A stretch of 64,000 bases of DNA from Paenibacillus_E oryzisoli_A (lineage in GTDB: Bacteria > Bacillota > Bacilli > Paenibacillales > NBRC-103111), in NCBI RefSeq assembly GCF_050467285.1, contig NZ_JBCMUN010000007.1, positions 610,346 to 674,345 on the forward strand, in the 5' to 3' direction. Position numbers and translations under genes: made by a program. Below, piece by piece: positions 18,401 to 26,274 of this stretch. Position 1 is the stretch's first letter, and each line of letters starts with the position of its first letter. The notes beneath the pieces are model-generated. The model was not told the DNA's origin and did not search any database. It saw only the letters and a list, made by a program, of their open reading frames with translations.

Positions 18401-21400
18401 CAAGCTCGTCGGCACTGCTTCTAGGATTCGCAATCGCCGGAATCGGCGGCCGATCCGAAGGTCTCGGCTTCGCGGGATCCGTATCGAACGTCGCATGGAA
18501 CGTGCGTCCGACTGAACCGTTCACACTGACCACCAAGCGGATGGTCGGGTACAGCTGCGTCACCATGATCTGCGGATCCGCCTGCAGCACACCTGCAGCG
18601 GAACGGTCCAGCTCAAGCTCGATAGCGCCTGTATTCTCTAGCGTAGGATCGGAAACCGCGAGCTCCAATTGGTTGTTCACTTCTTTGATCATCACTGCAG
18701 CCTGCCTGGAGCTCGTCACCAGATCCGCCTTCGCCTTCTGATCCTTCCAGAAGTTCACGGCTGTAAGACCCAATCCATTGTGGCGAACCGCCTGCGCCGC
18801 CTCATTGTTGGCCAGCACCTCATAAGGCGGATGCTCAGCGTATTGCTTCACCTGTTCCGCCGTTTTGTTCGGCAGAATCGCGTAGCTGTACGTTTGACCT
18901 TGCGGGCTTTTCCCATGGTCGAACCATAAGCTGAGATAGTTGCGCGTCACAGGATCGGACTGCGAGATACTTTGGTTCACATCGCTCCAGTGGCCTGTGC
19001 GCTGCTCACGAAGTCCATTAATCGCAGGGAGATCCGGGAAATAGTACCCGATATCCGACTGCGCGCCGTTGCCGCCGAAGTGCATCCACTGCACGCCCGT
19101 CATGCGTTCATTCCAGCCGAGCGCCGTGGACTTCGCCTGCCCGTTCACGGTCAGCGCATTGTCGCCGGCCGCATTCAGCTTGCGCTGCTCAACAATCGTC
19201 TCAATCGTCCGGTTGTCGCTGCTCGAAATACCCGAGCCGAGCGCCACGATCTCGTCGCCGAACAGGAACCACGATTTATTCGCCTGCAGCGTGGTGCCGA
19301 TTTGCTTCAGCTGCATACCGGAGCTGCCGTACGGCCCCATTTCAACGCCGCCGGCCCAGCTATTGCCCGGCTTGCCTTCCCCATCACCGTTTTGGTAGTC
19401 ATTGAAGACGCGCGGTCTTGTATCCACCGTCGTGCCCGGCAGGCGGTACCGGTTCCCTGTCGCCCAGTAATCCTCCATATACTGCGCCTGGTCGCCGTTA
19501 TACAAGTACGTCATTCCGTCGCCCGTGTACCAGCCTTCTCCGTTTTCACCGTTGGTCAGCTCGTACGTCTGGATACGTTTCGAGCTTTTGCTGATTCCGA
19601 ACGTATAGTCGTCGCGAACCTGCAAGCTTCTGGCCATCCCTGCAAACTCGTAGTAACCGGAAGCCTCCCGATCCGACACGATCGCCGCGTCGTTCACCCA
19701 ACCCTTCACAGAACCGATTAAGTTCATCGAAGATAAATAATTGTAATAGTTAAAATGCGTCTGATCCTCCGTAATCCATGCTTTCAGCATGCTTTTCAGC
19801 TTTTGCGCGTCCGCCGCCGGGGCATCAAGCGCCAGCCTAGCGAGTGCTGACATAATGCCCGCTGCGGTCTTTTGAGCATTATCCGACCCGCGCACAATCG
19901 AGCGGCCGTTGACGAAATCCATCGTCATTCCTTTGTAAATGACCGGAGCAACCCCATCATAAATCCACTTGTAAATGTTATTCACGTTGGGATCGGTAAC
20001 CGGCCAAGGGCTGCCGTTCAGCAAATACAGCAGTTGGCTGACGCCCTCCAGCATGACCGAACCGTAGCTTCCCGTGTAGGGAACGGACGTGTGCATCACG
20101 AACGAGCCATCCTCGTAAAAGCCGTCGCCTGCCGTCACATAAGCAAACAGCGGGGACATTTCCGTCGCCACGGCGCGGATGCGCGCATCCGATTGCAGCA
20201 GCAGCCCGTCCACAAGCTTATACAGCAAAATATCGGAACGATTCGCCCCCGTATAGTAGGAGCTGGTATCAAAAACGCTCGATTGGATATCCGGCGTATA
20301 ATGGTCAATCGCGCCGATGTAGCGAGCAATCTGCTCTGTCGTCAGCGCATCGTACATCATCACCATCGTATCTGTCATTTTCCCAGGGATACCAATTTCA
20401 AAATTCCACCAGTTGCCGAACGCAGTACCCGTCTCGTTGTACTGCTTGGTGTAAACCCAATCCAGCGCAGAGACGATATCGTCGCGCAGCTGCAAATTGT
20501 GGTAAAGCGCCCCGCCTTTCGTCGAGTAGGCGTAAGCCATCTCGCGGATTCGCGATATATTGGTATGAATCGCATCGGAATTCCCGCTGCTGACGACGCT
20601 GTCCGACCACAGCACTTGGCGGTCCGCTGCTTTTTGGAGCGTGGACCAGCGGGTTTGTCCGTTCGCCGTAAGCGTGGCCACCTTGGCCTGTACGTCCGCG
20701 TCTGACGTATCCAAATTGTCGCCGCCGTCGAGCCCTGCTTTGCGTTTCAAACGTAAACGCTCGAACTCGCCGGAGACCGCTGCTTGATCAATGACCTTAA
20801 TCATCGTGCTCGCTGTTTTTCCTCCATCCACACTTGTTGCCGTCAGCTGCGTCTCGCCCAGCTTCAGACCGGTAACCACGCCCGCCGCATCGACCGCCGC
20901 AATCGTGGCATCGCCAATCGTCCACGTCACAAGCTGATTGCCCGCTTGCGCCGGCTGAAAAGTCGGCACCAGCGTAACCGTATCCCCTTTGATCACCGTA
21001 ACGGTGCTTGGCAAAGAAATGGACGCCACACTTGGCGGCTGCACGTTCACCGTCGTTGTCGCCGTATGGCTGCCGTCTTCGCTCAACGCCGTAATTACAG
21101 CCTCACCGGCAGCCTGTGCGGTGACAAGTCCTTGCGCATCCACCGTAGCAGCAGCGGGATTGCCGCTTGTCCATGTCACCTTCTTATTCGTCGCGTTTGC
21201 AGGCGTATAAACAGGCGTTAACTGCACCGTCTCCCCTGCCGCCACCGTTTGCTCAGAAGGCAGCGTGATGCCGTCCAATGGTACGTTGGTCGTGACCGTA
21301 ATCGTCGATGACGCTGTCTTCGCACCTTCCAGCGTCGTCGCCGTAATGTGCGCCGTGCCGACAGCCATGCCGGTCGCGACGCCGTACGTATCGACCGTGA

Positions 21401-22217
21401 CCGTTGCCGGCGCGTCCGAGCTCCACACCACGCGCTGATCGGCGGCATCCGCCGGGGCAACCTGCGCCGTGAGTGCCACTTGCTTGCCGACGCCGATCGT
21501 CGAGGCATCCGACGTCACGGAAACGCTTTCAACGGGCTCGTACGAATAGACGCGAACATCGTCCAAATAGACGCTGCCCTGTACCGATGTGCCGGTCTGC
21601 GTGAATTTGATCGTGTTAATCGTATCCCAGGTCGCGCTCAGGGCTCCCCCGGTCACCACCTGAACATCATTGAGCAGCACGTCCGCCTTTTGCCCGACTT
21701 GGTCGATAATCGCTTTGACGCGATACCATGTATTGGGCGTATACGCCCCCAAAGACTTGCCTAGAATCGACATTTGGCCTGTTTCCGTTAATGTCAGAAA
21801 ATTTTTCCACACACCGCTGTTGCTCTTCACATCCAGCAGCCGGATATGGCCGGCGTCTTCCGCGCGAACCGCTGCCTCCAGCACGACTTTGCCGGCAATA
21901 TTGAGGGAGAATTTCCCCGCGTACAGCTGCGTGCCTGACGTACCCGACACCAGCCTCAAGCTGAGATCGCTCCTGCCGGGGGCTGCTTCCCCAACGGTGT
22001 AATCCGTACCGGCTTTCGCATTATACAACCCCCAGTTGCCGCCAACCTCCGCAGTCGGTCCCGACGTCGAGGGCGTGGTAGGGTAACTATTAAAGCTGGC
22101 CGCCACATACGTGGTCGCTGCAGCCTGTGCCGTGATCGGCCCTGCTTTACCGTAAGGCAGCAGCAAGTTGCCTGTCAGGGCGGCGATGAGAGCGAGCACA
22201 TACATCTTCTTACTCAT
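15411..22217 (-). CDS. S-layer-anchored family 8 polysaccharide lyase (xanthan/hyaluronate lyase type), multidomain
   Basis: Very large secreted enzyme, 2268 aa. Order of parts: signal peptide (1-32), LamG-like domain (36-225), three bacterial Ig-like group 2 domains (about 227-474), family 8 lyase (about 479-1239), two further LamG-like domains (1277-1460 and 1468-1650), a fourth Ig-like domain (1657-1742), a Gly/Ser linker (near 1830-1845), a region of unknown fold, and three SLH domains (2081-end) that bind the cell-wall secondary polymer. Catalytic residues are Asn659 (TGANRSD), His709 (VMHTSV) and Tyr718 (GSYG), with spacings of 50 and 9 identical to pneumococcal hyaluronate lyase Asn349/His399/Tyr408; the aromatic patch is Trp603-Trp604. 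An upstream ATG at 22223 touches the Shine-Dalgarno sequence, so the ATG at 22217 is preferred. The family cuts xanthan, hyaluronan, chondroitin or related uronans by beta-elimination; the substrate is open. Confidence 0.93.
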   Translation of the reverse strand: MSKKMYVLALIAALTGNLLLPYGKAGPITAQAAATTYVAASFNSYPTTPSTSGPTAEVGGNWGLYNAKAGTDYTVGEAAPGRSDLSLRLVSGTSGTQLYAGKFSLNIAGKVVLEAAVRAEDAGHIRLLDVKSNSGVWKNFLTLTETGQMSILGKSLGAYTPNTWYRVKAIIDQVGQKADVLLNDVQVVTGGALSATWDTINTIKFTQTGTSVQGSVYLDDVRVYSYEPVESVSVTSDASTIGVGKQVALTAQVAPADAADQRVVWSSDAPATVTVDTYGVATGMAVGTAHITATTLEGAKTASSTITVTTNVPLDGITLPSEQTVAAGETVQLTPVYTPANATNKKVTWTSGNPAAATVDAQGLVTAQAAGEAVITALSEDGSHTATTTVNVQPPSVASISLPSTVTVIKGDTVTLVPTFQPAQAGNQLVTWTIGDATIAAVDAAGVVTGLKLGETQLTATSVDGGKTASTMIKVIDQAAVSGEFERLRLKRKAGLDGGDNLDTSDADVQAKVATLTANGQTRWSTLQKAADRQVLWSDSVVSSGNSDAIHTNISRIREMAYAYSTKGGALYHNLQLRDDIVSALDWVYTKQYNETGTAFGNWWNFEIGIPGKMTDTMVMMYDALTTEQIARYIGAIDHYTPDIQSSVFDTSSYYTGANRSDILLYKLVDGLLLQSDARIRAVATEMSPLFAYVTAGDGFYEDGSFVMHTSVPYTGSYGSVMLEGVSQLLYLLNGSPWPVTDPNVNNIYKWIYDGVAPVIYKGMTMDFVNGRSIVRGSDNAQKTAAGIMSALARLALDAPAADAQKLKSMLKAWITEDQTHFNYYNYLSSMNLIGSVKGWVNDAAIVSDREASGYYEFAGMARSLQVRDDYTFGISKSSKRIQTYELTNGENGEGWYTGDGMTYLYNGDQAQYMEDYWATGNRYRLPGTTVDTRPRVFNDYQNGDGEGKPGNSWAGGVEMGPYGSSGMQLKQIGTTLQANKSWFLFGDEIVALGSGISSSDNRTIETIVEQRKLNAAGDNALTVNGQAKSTALGWNERMTGVQWMHFGGNGAQSDIGYYFPDLPAINGLREQRTGHWSDVNQSISQSDPVTRNYLSLWFDHGKSPQGQTYSYAILPNKTAEQVKQYAEHPPYEVLANNEAAQAVRHNGLGLTAVNFWKDQKAKADLVTSSRQAAVMIKEVNNQLELAVSDPTLENTGAIELELDRSAAGVLQADPQIMVTQLYPTIRLVVSVNGSVGRTFHATFDTDPAKPRPSDRPPIPAIANPRSSADELDRNAALYAAFDNEGNGLEAVGGGPSGWSVSNAQQTLVTLERLPEESSNILRLLDMSDEASASASRTFPAVSGLAEAEWTFAEPYGPKGEEFTLLGGDAAAIRLVTRAGALYWIDAQGAEHYVQGLSAATWTKLRLTMDIPHSKYDVYVDGKLAAAGASFASPVAALDGIRMQTDAQAKDAILYADDIAVYRFGEQTLVYSTFNAGSFDAWQVAQSTTAPVQIVEDPNAANRSVLLNDNDNKFSASLMQPFAVQDGMLVAEWDLKEKNSGKTPFYELRQGEKSVVRLLTSGTLRYLYKDGTVDTLGSVPTGVWHHIRLEVDIANQKVNVYLNGVLQKANLNFFESSTTIDNMRIYTSYGAVDAPLWIDNVKVYTYQAPKQPQGLELNTAEQAVYLDEPAEDAEQTTVSLGAQVAPSDAYDTTIGWVSSNELAASVDSTGLVQALQPGKAVITATTAHAELQAAVTVYVVPKAPQVTADDAANTVSGMDAGLEYSLDGGDYVRYEAEAFRRVNLNGTHEFKVRAAADETSGAPAGKEKMLRFVTVESSSGGDSGNGAGSGSGSGSGSGAGAGTGTPSTPPATGPKDGVLQLKLPEDAVVTSKDSQGREVTTVVVAAENLKQAWSADASTVVIAPPGNGSTLVVKLPAAALQAAAATSPAGAVVLQSQLGDMTLPLSLFAPGGAVANAAPSGASTTVTVTIQQADPTLEEQVKAASSNDDVTVAGPVVDYKVTVEQGDQVAAVTQFGNTYVVRTMLLPAGLDASKATAVWYDPETGELTYVPAVFVTRPDGQTEVRMKRNGASIYTVIQGSKTFDDVAGHWSKTDVELLASKLIVQGQADGRYAPEAQVTRAEFAAMLVRALGYQAKGVQQPSFKDVAPTDWYYAAVEAAVQAKLIEGTGPDMFSPNLPITREQMAVMLASAMKLGGKPAQGGANQDLLQPFQDQPQISAWAKAPLAAALQAGILNGRSASLIAPAAPSTRAEAAVVLKRLLTYIEFMN

Positions 22218-22295
22218 GGACATCTCCCCTTCATGATTGGATAACTACACGCTCATTATAAGAGGAGAAACCGCTTGGCCATATTTCCATTTCAT

Positions 22296-22348
22296 CCAAT
22301 AGACTTAACAAATTGTTTTCCCCATGCACAAAATGTCCACTACCATTA
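22296..22348. promoter_or_regulatory. Double operator candidate upstream of the giant lyase
   Basis: CCAATAGACTTAACAAA at 22296 and GCACAAAATGTCCACT at 22326 repeat the motif pair seen at 12801-12854, with the same 41 bp between cores. They lie 79-131 bp before the lyase start. Slightly further on, TTAAC and GTTAA form a short inverted repeat near 22352-22370. The rest of the 22218-22503 gap, between divergent genes, shows no gene. Confidence 0.45.
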
Positions 22349-22503
22349 ACAATAATCGTTAACAGACCAAAAACGCCCTGCGCCTTAACTGCACATCCTT
22401 CCAAACCACAAGCGCCTCTCCTGCATAAACCTGCCCCTCGTTTAACCCTTGATCACTTTGTTAATGATAGTGGGGAATACTTTCCGACTTCTTGAGGTGC
22501 GAA

Positions 22504-23355
22504 ATGCCGAACTATGTGCCTTATCTGCTATTAGCATGCATAGCTATCCTAATCACGGTCGTCACGGCAATTCGTAAGCGGGAGCCGTTTGCCCCCATTC
22601 TTCATCTTTCCTTTGCGGGCATGATTTACGTCTTTGAGGTGTTTGTGCTTGTCGTATTCGAGGCCTACACCTACTATCCGAAATTTCTGAAAAACCCTTA
22701 CCTGGACAGCATGGTCGGGGCCACATTTTCCAACTTTTTCATCATCCCTTCCATTGGTGTACTGCTTGCCTTCTATCAGCCGCGGCGGCTGTGGATCGGG
22801 TTCTTCGCCCTTACGATGGGCGGAATCGATATGCTGTTCATTCGTTTGAAGCTTTACAGCCATGAAGGCTGGACGTCGTGGTACACCATTTTTGCCTTGC
22901 TGTTCTTCTTCATGATGTGCCGGATATGGATTCGGAAAATACAGGAAGGAAACCGACCCTTCTGTTATTTGACGTATTTGATGTTTGCGTTCAGTACGAC
23001 AGATTCGATCATGTTCACGCTGCTTTTAAGCGGCTTGCGGCGTCTAAAAATGGGTCTCTACCAAAATCCTTACCGGGATGATGTAATATTGACCGTCAGC
23101 TCGGCCTTCGTCATTTCGCTGCTTCTTGGCAGCGTAATCTACGCGACGAACAAGCGTCGCTATTGGGCAGCCGCGTGGGTCATCAGCATTATCGGACAAT
23201 ATATCCTCTACCGGACCGGTCACTTGATCCTTTTTGTCAAACCCTGGATCTATGCAGTCGCTTATCTAGCTTTCTTGGGACTCGCCACCTGGATCGATAA
23301 GAGCGGGCTAAAGCTGCTGCGGGCGTATGTGCAAAAAGAAAAGATCACCTCCTAA
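22504..23355 (+). CDS. Multi-pass membrane protein of unknown function
   Basis: 283 aa with about seven to eight hydrophobic helices, a charged loop with YYPKFLKNPYLDSMVG near residue 60, and a short basic tail. I chose the ATG at 22504 because AGGTG stands four bases before it; an ATG 12 bases earlier overlaps that site. The layout recalls the small CBO0543-like membrane families of spore formers, but I do not recognise it firmly. It is transcribed divergently from the lyase and lies 121 bp before the alpha-galactosidase; no terminator is visible between them, so they could be co-transcribed. Confidence 0.75.
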   Translation: MPNYVPYLLLACIAILITVVTAIRKREPFAPILHLSFAGMIYVFEVFVLVVFEAYTYYPKFLKNPYLDSMVGATFSNFFIIPSIGVLLAFYQPRRLWIGFFALTMGGIDMLFIRLKLYSHEGWTSWYTIFALLFFFMMCRIWIRKIQEGNRPFCYLTYLMFAFSTTDSIMFTLLLSGLRRLKMGLYQNPYRDDVILTVSSAFVISLLLGSVIYATNKRRYWAAAWVISIIGQYILYRTGHLILFVKPWIYAVAYLAFLGLATWIDKSGLKLLRAYVQKEKITS

Positions 23356-23476
23356 GTAAAAAACTACATTTCTACATAGTTATACTCGATTTCTCCATAT
23401 ACTTATCTCACCTAGCGGTCTATGATACGCCTATAGTTTTCTAAGATAACGAGAAAGTTCGAGGTGCTTTTTCTCC

Positions 23477-25663
23477 ATGTCCATCCATTTTGATGCCGAA
23501 CAGCGCATCTTTCATCTGCAAGCAGGGCATACAAGCTATGTGCTGCACATTTTTGAATCAGGCCATCTCGCACACGCCTACTGGGGAAAAACGGTGCGCG
23601 GCATCCAGCCGGAAAGACTGATTCGCACAGAGGAACGCGCTTTTTCACCGAATCCCAATCCAGCTAATCGCCACTTTTCACTCGATACACTGCCGCAGGA
23701 ATATCCGGCTTACGGGAATACGGACTATCGTCAACCTGCTTACCAAGTTCAATTGGATAACGGCTCTACGATCACGGATCTCCGCTACGTTTCACATACG
23801 ATTACGCCAGGCAAACCTGCACTGACAAGCCTTCCTGCCACGTATGCCGAATCGGATCAAGAAGCGACTACGCTTGAAATCACTTTGGAAGACAAGCTCA
23901 TCGGCCTTCAGGCTATCTTGAGCTACACCGCTTTCGAGCAGCAGAATGCGATTGCACGCAGCGTACGGTTTATCAACACCGGCACAGCGTCCCTCAAGCT
24001 GCTTCGAGTGCTCAGCATGAGCGTCGATTTCAGCCATGACCAGTTCGAGCTGCTGCACTTATCCGGCGCATGGGCGAGAGAACGCTACGTGGAAAAAAGG
24101 AAGCTTGGGCCTGGCACGCAATCCATCGAGAGCCGCCGCGGAGCAAGCAGCCATCAGCAAAACCCGTTCGTCGCGCTGCTAGAGCGTGGTGCTACGGAAG
24201 ACTACGGCAGTGTGTACGGCTTCAGCCTTGTGTACAGCGGCAACTTCCTCGCCTCCGTCGAAGTTGACCAAATGCACACGACGCGCCTTTCCATGGGCAT
24301 TAATCCGTTCGATTTCTCATGGCTGCTGGCGCCAGGGGAACAATTCCAAACGCCGGAAGCCGTTATGGTGTACTCCAGCCAAGGGCTGACGGGCATGTCC
24401 CAGACGTATCATGAGCTGTACCGGACGAGACTGTGCCGCGGCGAGTTCCGCGATAAACCGCGCCCAGTGCTCATTAACAACTGGGAAGCGACGTACTTCA
24501 ATTTTACGGCGGATAAAATTGAGCAAATCGCCCAAGCCGGCCGCGAGCTTGGCATCGAGCTGTTCGTGCTCGATGACGGCTGGTTCGGCAAACGCAATGA
24601 CGACACCACATCGCTCGGCGACTGGTTCGTTGACAAGAACAAGCTGCCGGCAGGTCTCGAAGATCTCGCGCAGCGTGTGACCAAGCTGGGCATGCAGTTC
24701 GGCCTCTGGTTCGAGCCCGAGATGATCTCCCGCGACAGCGAGCTGTACCGCGCTCATCCGGACTGGTGCCTGCACGTGCCGGACCGTAACCGCTCCGAAG
24801 GCCGCGGTCAACTGACGCTTGACTTGTCGCGTCCCGAAGTGTGCGACTACATCGTGGACGCGGTCTCGAAGGTGCTCGCCAGCGCGCCGATTTCCTACGT
24901 CAAATGGGATATGAACCGCCATATGACCGAGATCGGCTCCGCCGCGCTGCCACCGGAGCGCCAGCGTGAGACCGCCCACCGTTATATGCTAGGTCTGTAC
25001 AACGTGATGGAGCGCATCACGACAGCGTTCCCGCACGTGCTGTTTGAAAGCTGCTCAGGCGGAGGCGGCCGATTCGATCCCGGCATTCTGCACTATATGC
25101 CGCAGACGTGGACGAGCGACAATACCGATGCCATCGCCCGCTTGAAAATCCAGTACGGCACGAGTCTCGTGTATCCGATCAGCGCGATGGGCGCGCACAT
25201 CTCCGCCGTACCGAACCATCAGCTGCACCGCACCACGTCGCTGAAAATGCGCGGCGACGTCGCCATGTCCGGCAACTTCGGCTACGAGCTCGATCTGACG
25301 ACGTTTACACCGGAAGAGCGCGAGCTCGCGAAAGAGCAGGTCGCCCAGTACAAAGAGTTACGCAAGTTTGTGCAGTTTGGCCGTTTCTACCGCTTGCTCA
25401 GCCCGTTCGAAGGCTTGGAAGCCGCTTGGATGTTCGTCTCCGAAGACGGGCAGGACGTCTTAGCCTGCTACTTCAACATCCTGGCAGAGCCGCATGAGCC
25501 GCTCAAGCGCCTGATGCTGAAAGGGCTCGATCCGGACGGCACATACAAGAACACCACAACCGGCGAGGTGTACGGCGGCGATGAACTGATGTATGCCGGC
25601 CACGCCCTGCCGAGACAGCATGGCGATTTTGAAAGCCATCTTTTCCGCTTCCGAAAGGTGTAA
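23477..25663 (+). CDS. GH36 alpha-galactosidase
   Basis: Cytoplasmic retaining alpha-galactosidase, 728 aa, the normal length of the bacterial GH36 AgaA/AgaN group, releasing galactose from melibiose, raffinose and galactomannan side chains. An N-terminal beta-supersandwich (about 1-320) precedes the TIM barrel and a C-terminal beta domain. The nucleophile is Asp478 in VKWDMN and the acid/base is Asp548 in WTSDNTDA, the same residue numbers as in Geobacillus AgaA. Other marks are LDDGWFG, GLWFEPEM and ESCSGGGGRFD. No signal peptide is present. The gene ends before a strong terminator (25711-25765). A second alpha-galactosidase of another family (GH4) lies at 45224-46522. Confidence 0.96.
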   Translation: MSIHFDAEQRIFHLQAGHTSYVLHIFESGHLAHAYWGKTVRGIQPERLIRTEERAFSPNPNPANRHFSLDTLPQEYPAYGNTDYRQPAYQVQLDNGSTITDLRYVSHTITPGKPALTSLPATYAESDQEATTLEITLEDKLIGLQAILSYTAFEQQNAIARSVRFINTGTASLKLLRVLSMSVDFSHDQFELLHLSGAWARERYVEKRKLGPGTQSIESRRGASSHQQNPFVALLERGATEDYGSVYGFSLVYSGNFLASVEVDQMHTTRLSMGINPFDFSWLLAPGEQFQTPEAVMVYSSQGLTGMSQTYHELYRTRLCRGEFRDKPRPVLINNWEATYFNFTADKIEQIAQAGRELGIELFVLDDGWFGKRNDDTTSLGDWFVDKNKLPAGLEDLAQRVTKLGMQFGLWFEPEMISRDSELYRAHPDWCLHVPDRNRSEGRGQLTLDLSRPEVCDYIVDAVSKVLASAPISYVKWDMNRHMTEIGSAALPPERQRETAHRYMLGLYNVMERITTAFPHVLFESCSGGGGRFDPGILHYMPQTWTSDNTDAIARLKIQYGTSLVYPISAMGAHISAVPNHQLHRTTSLKMRGDVAMSGNFGYELDLTTFTPEERELAKEQVAQYKELRKFVQFGRFYRLLSPFEGLEAAWMFVSEDGQDVLACYFNILAEPHEPLKRLMLKGLDPDGTYKNTTTGEVYGGDELMYAGHALPRQHGDFESHLFRFRKV

Positions 25664-25710
25664 ACGTAGACTCCCTCCTTTACGGCGTCCTCATATCTAC
25701 GAGAATAGAA

Positions 25711-25765
25711 GCCTCATCCAACGACCCCGACAGGTCAAGGCGTTGGATGAGGCTTTGCGTTTTTT
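25711..25765 (+). terminator. Intrinsic terminator of the alpha-galactosidase gene
   Basis: A perfect 13-bp stem GCCTCATCCAACG/CGTTGGATGAGGC encloses a 17-base loop and is followed by TTTGCGTTTTTT. Confidence 0.9.
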
Positions 25766-25793
25766 GCGGCAAATTTAGCAGGGGAAGGATGCA

Positions 25794-25976
25794 AACTGCA
25801 ATTATGCAGGAATTTTCCACGGCAATGCCGTTTTCATCAAAATGCCTGCAATAAGGCAGTTTTTTTGCCCCGAGTCAGCGCCAAAACAGGTTTCTCGCCC
25901 AAAATGCCTGCGCAATCGCAGGCATTCCTTCAAATCCAGAGCGGAAGGGTGGAAATTCCTGCCTTTTCGCAGTTTT
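25794..25976. repeat. Four degenerate palindromic repeats with TGCCTGC/GCAGGCA cores
   Basis: Copies at 25794-25812, 25840-25866, 25901-25925 and 25951-25976 share a TGCCTGC-N-GCAGG arrangement flanked by AAA or ATTCC. The third is the best palindrome (AAAATGCCTGCG…CGCAGGCATT). The second ends in seven T and could also act as a weak terminator. The stretch 25766-26274 between the alpha-galactosidase and the gerA operon holds no convincing gene. Confidence 0.6.
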
Positions 25977-25986
25977 GATGTCTGAG

Positions 25987-26010
25987 GAGCGAGTGAGTGA
26001 GTGAGTGAGC
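25987..26010. repeat. GAGT tetranucleotide microsatellite
   Basis: About five tandem GAGT/GTGA units lie in the gene-free stretch before the gerA operon. No reading frame appears to depend on it, so phase variation is unlikely. Confidence 0.7.
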
Positions 26011-26274
26011 AGTATCCGTATCCGCATCCACCCCCGCATCTGAATGCTCAGTTGGCGATCATTTTCACGCGCTCCGTCGACTGCCGTGCGTATCGTTCAT
26101 TCGTTTTCCTTGAGTGTATGCCGCTTCCCTTAAGGAAGATGACGCCCAGCGAAAGAGAACGCTCATACCCTGCACCTTCTCTCTAACGAGCAGGCTTCTG
26201 CATGGTTTTACTTCTATTGGGAAAGCTATGCGAAATGGGAAATTCGTGGAAAACTGAGGGGGAGGTGGCGCCGG

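Noticed and set aside
24317..24979. 220-aa frame opposite the GH36 gene
   Set aside because: Antisense shadow of a firmly assigned enzyme with catalytic residues in the plus-strand frame.
25987..26010. Phase-variable microsatellite
   Set aside because: It lies about 265 bp before the gerA start and inside no gene, and not in an obvious promoter spacer.
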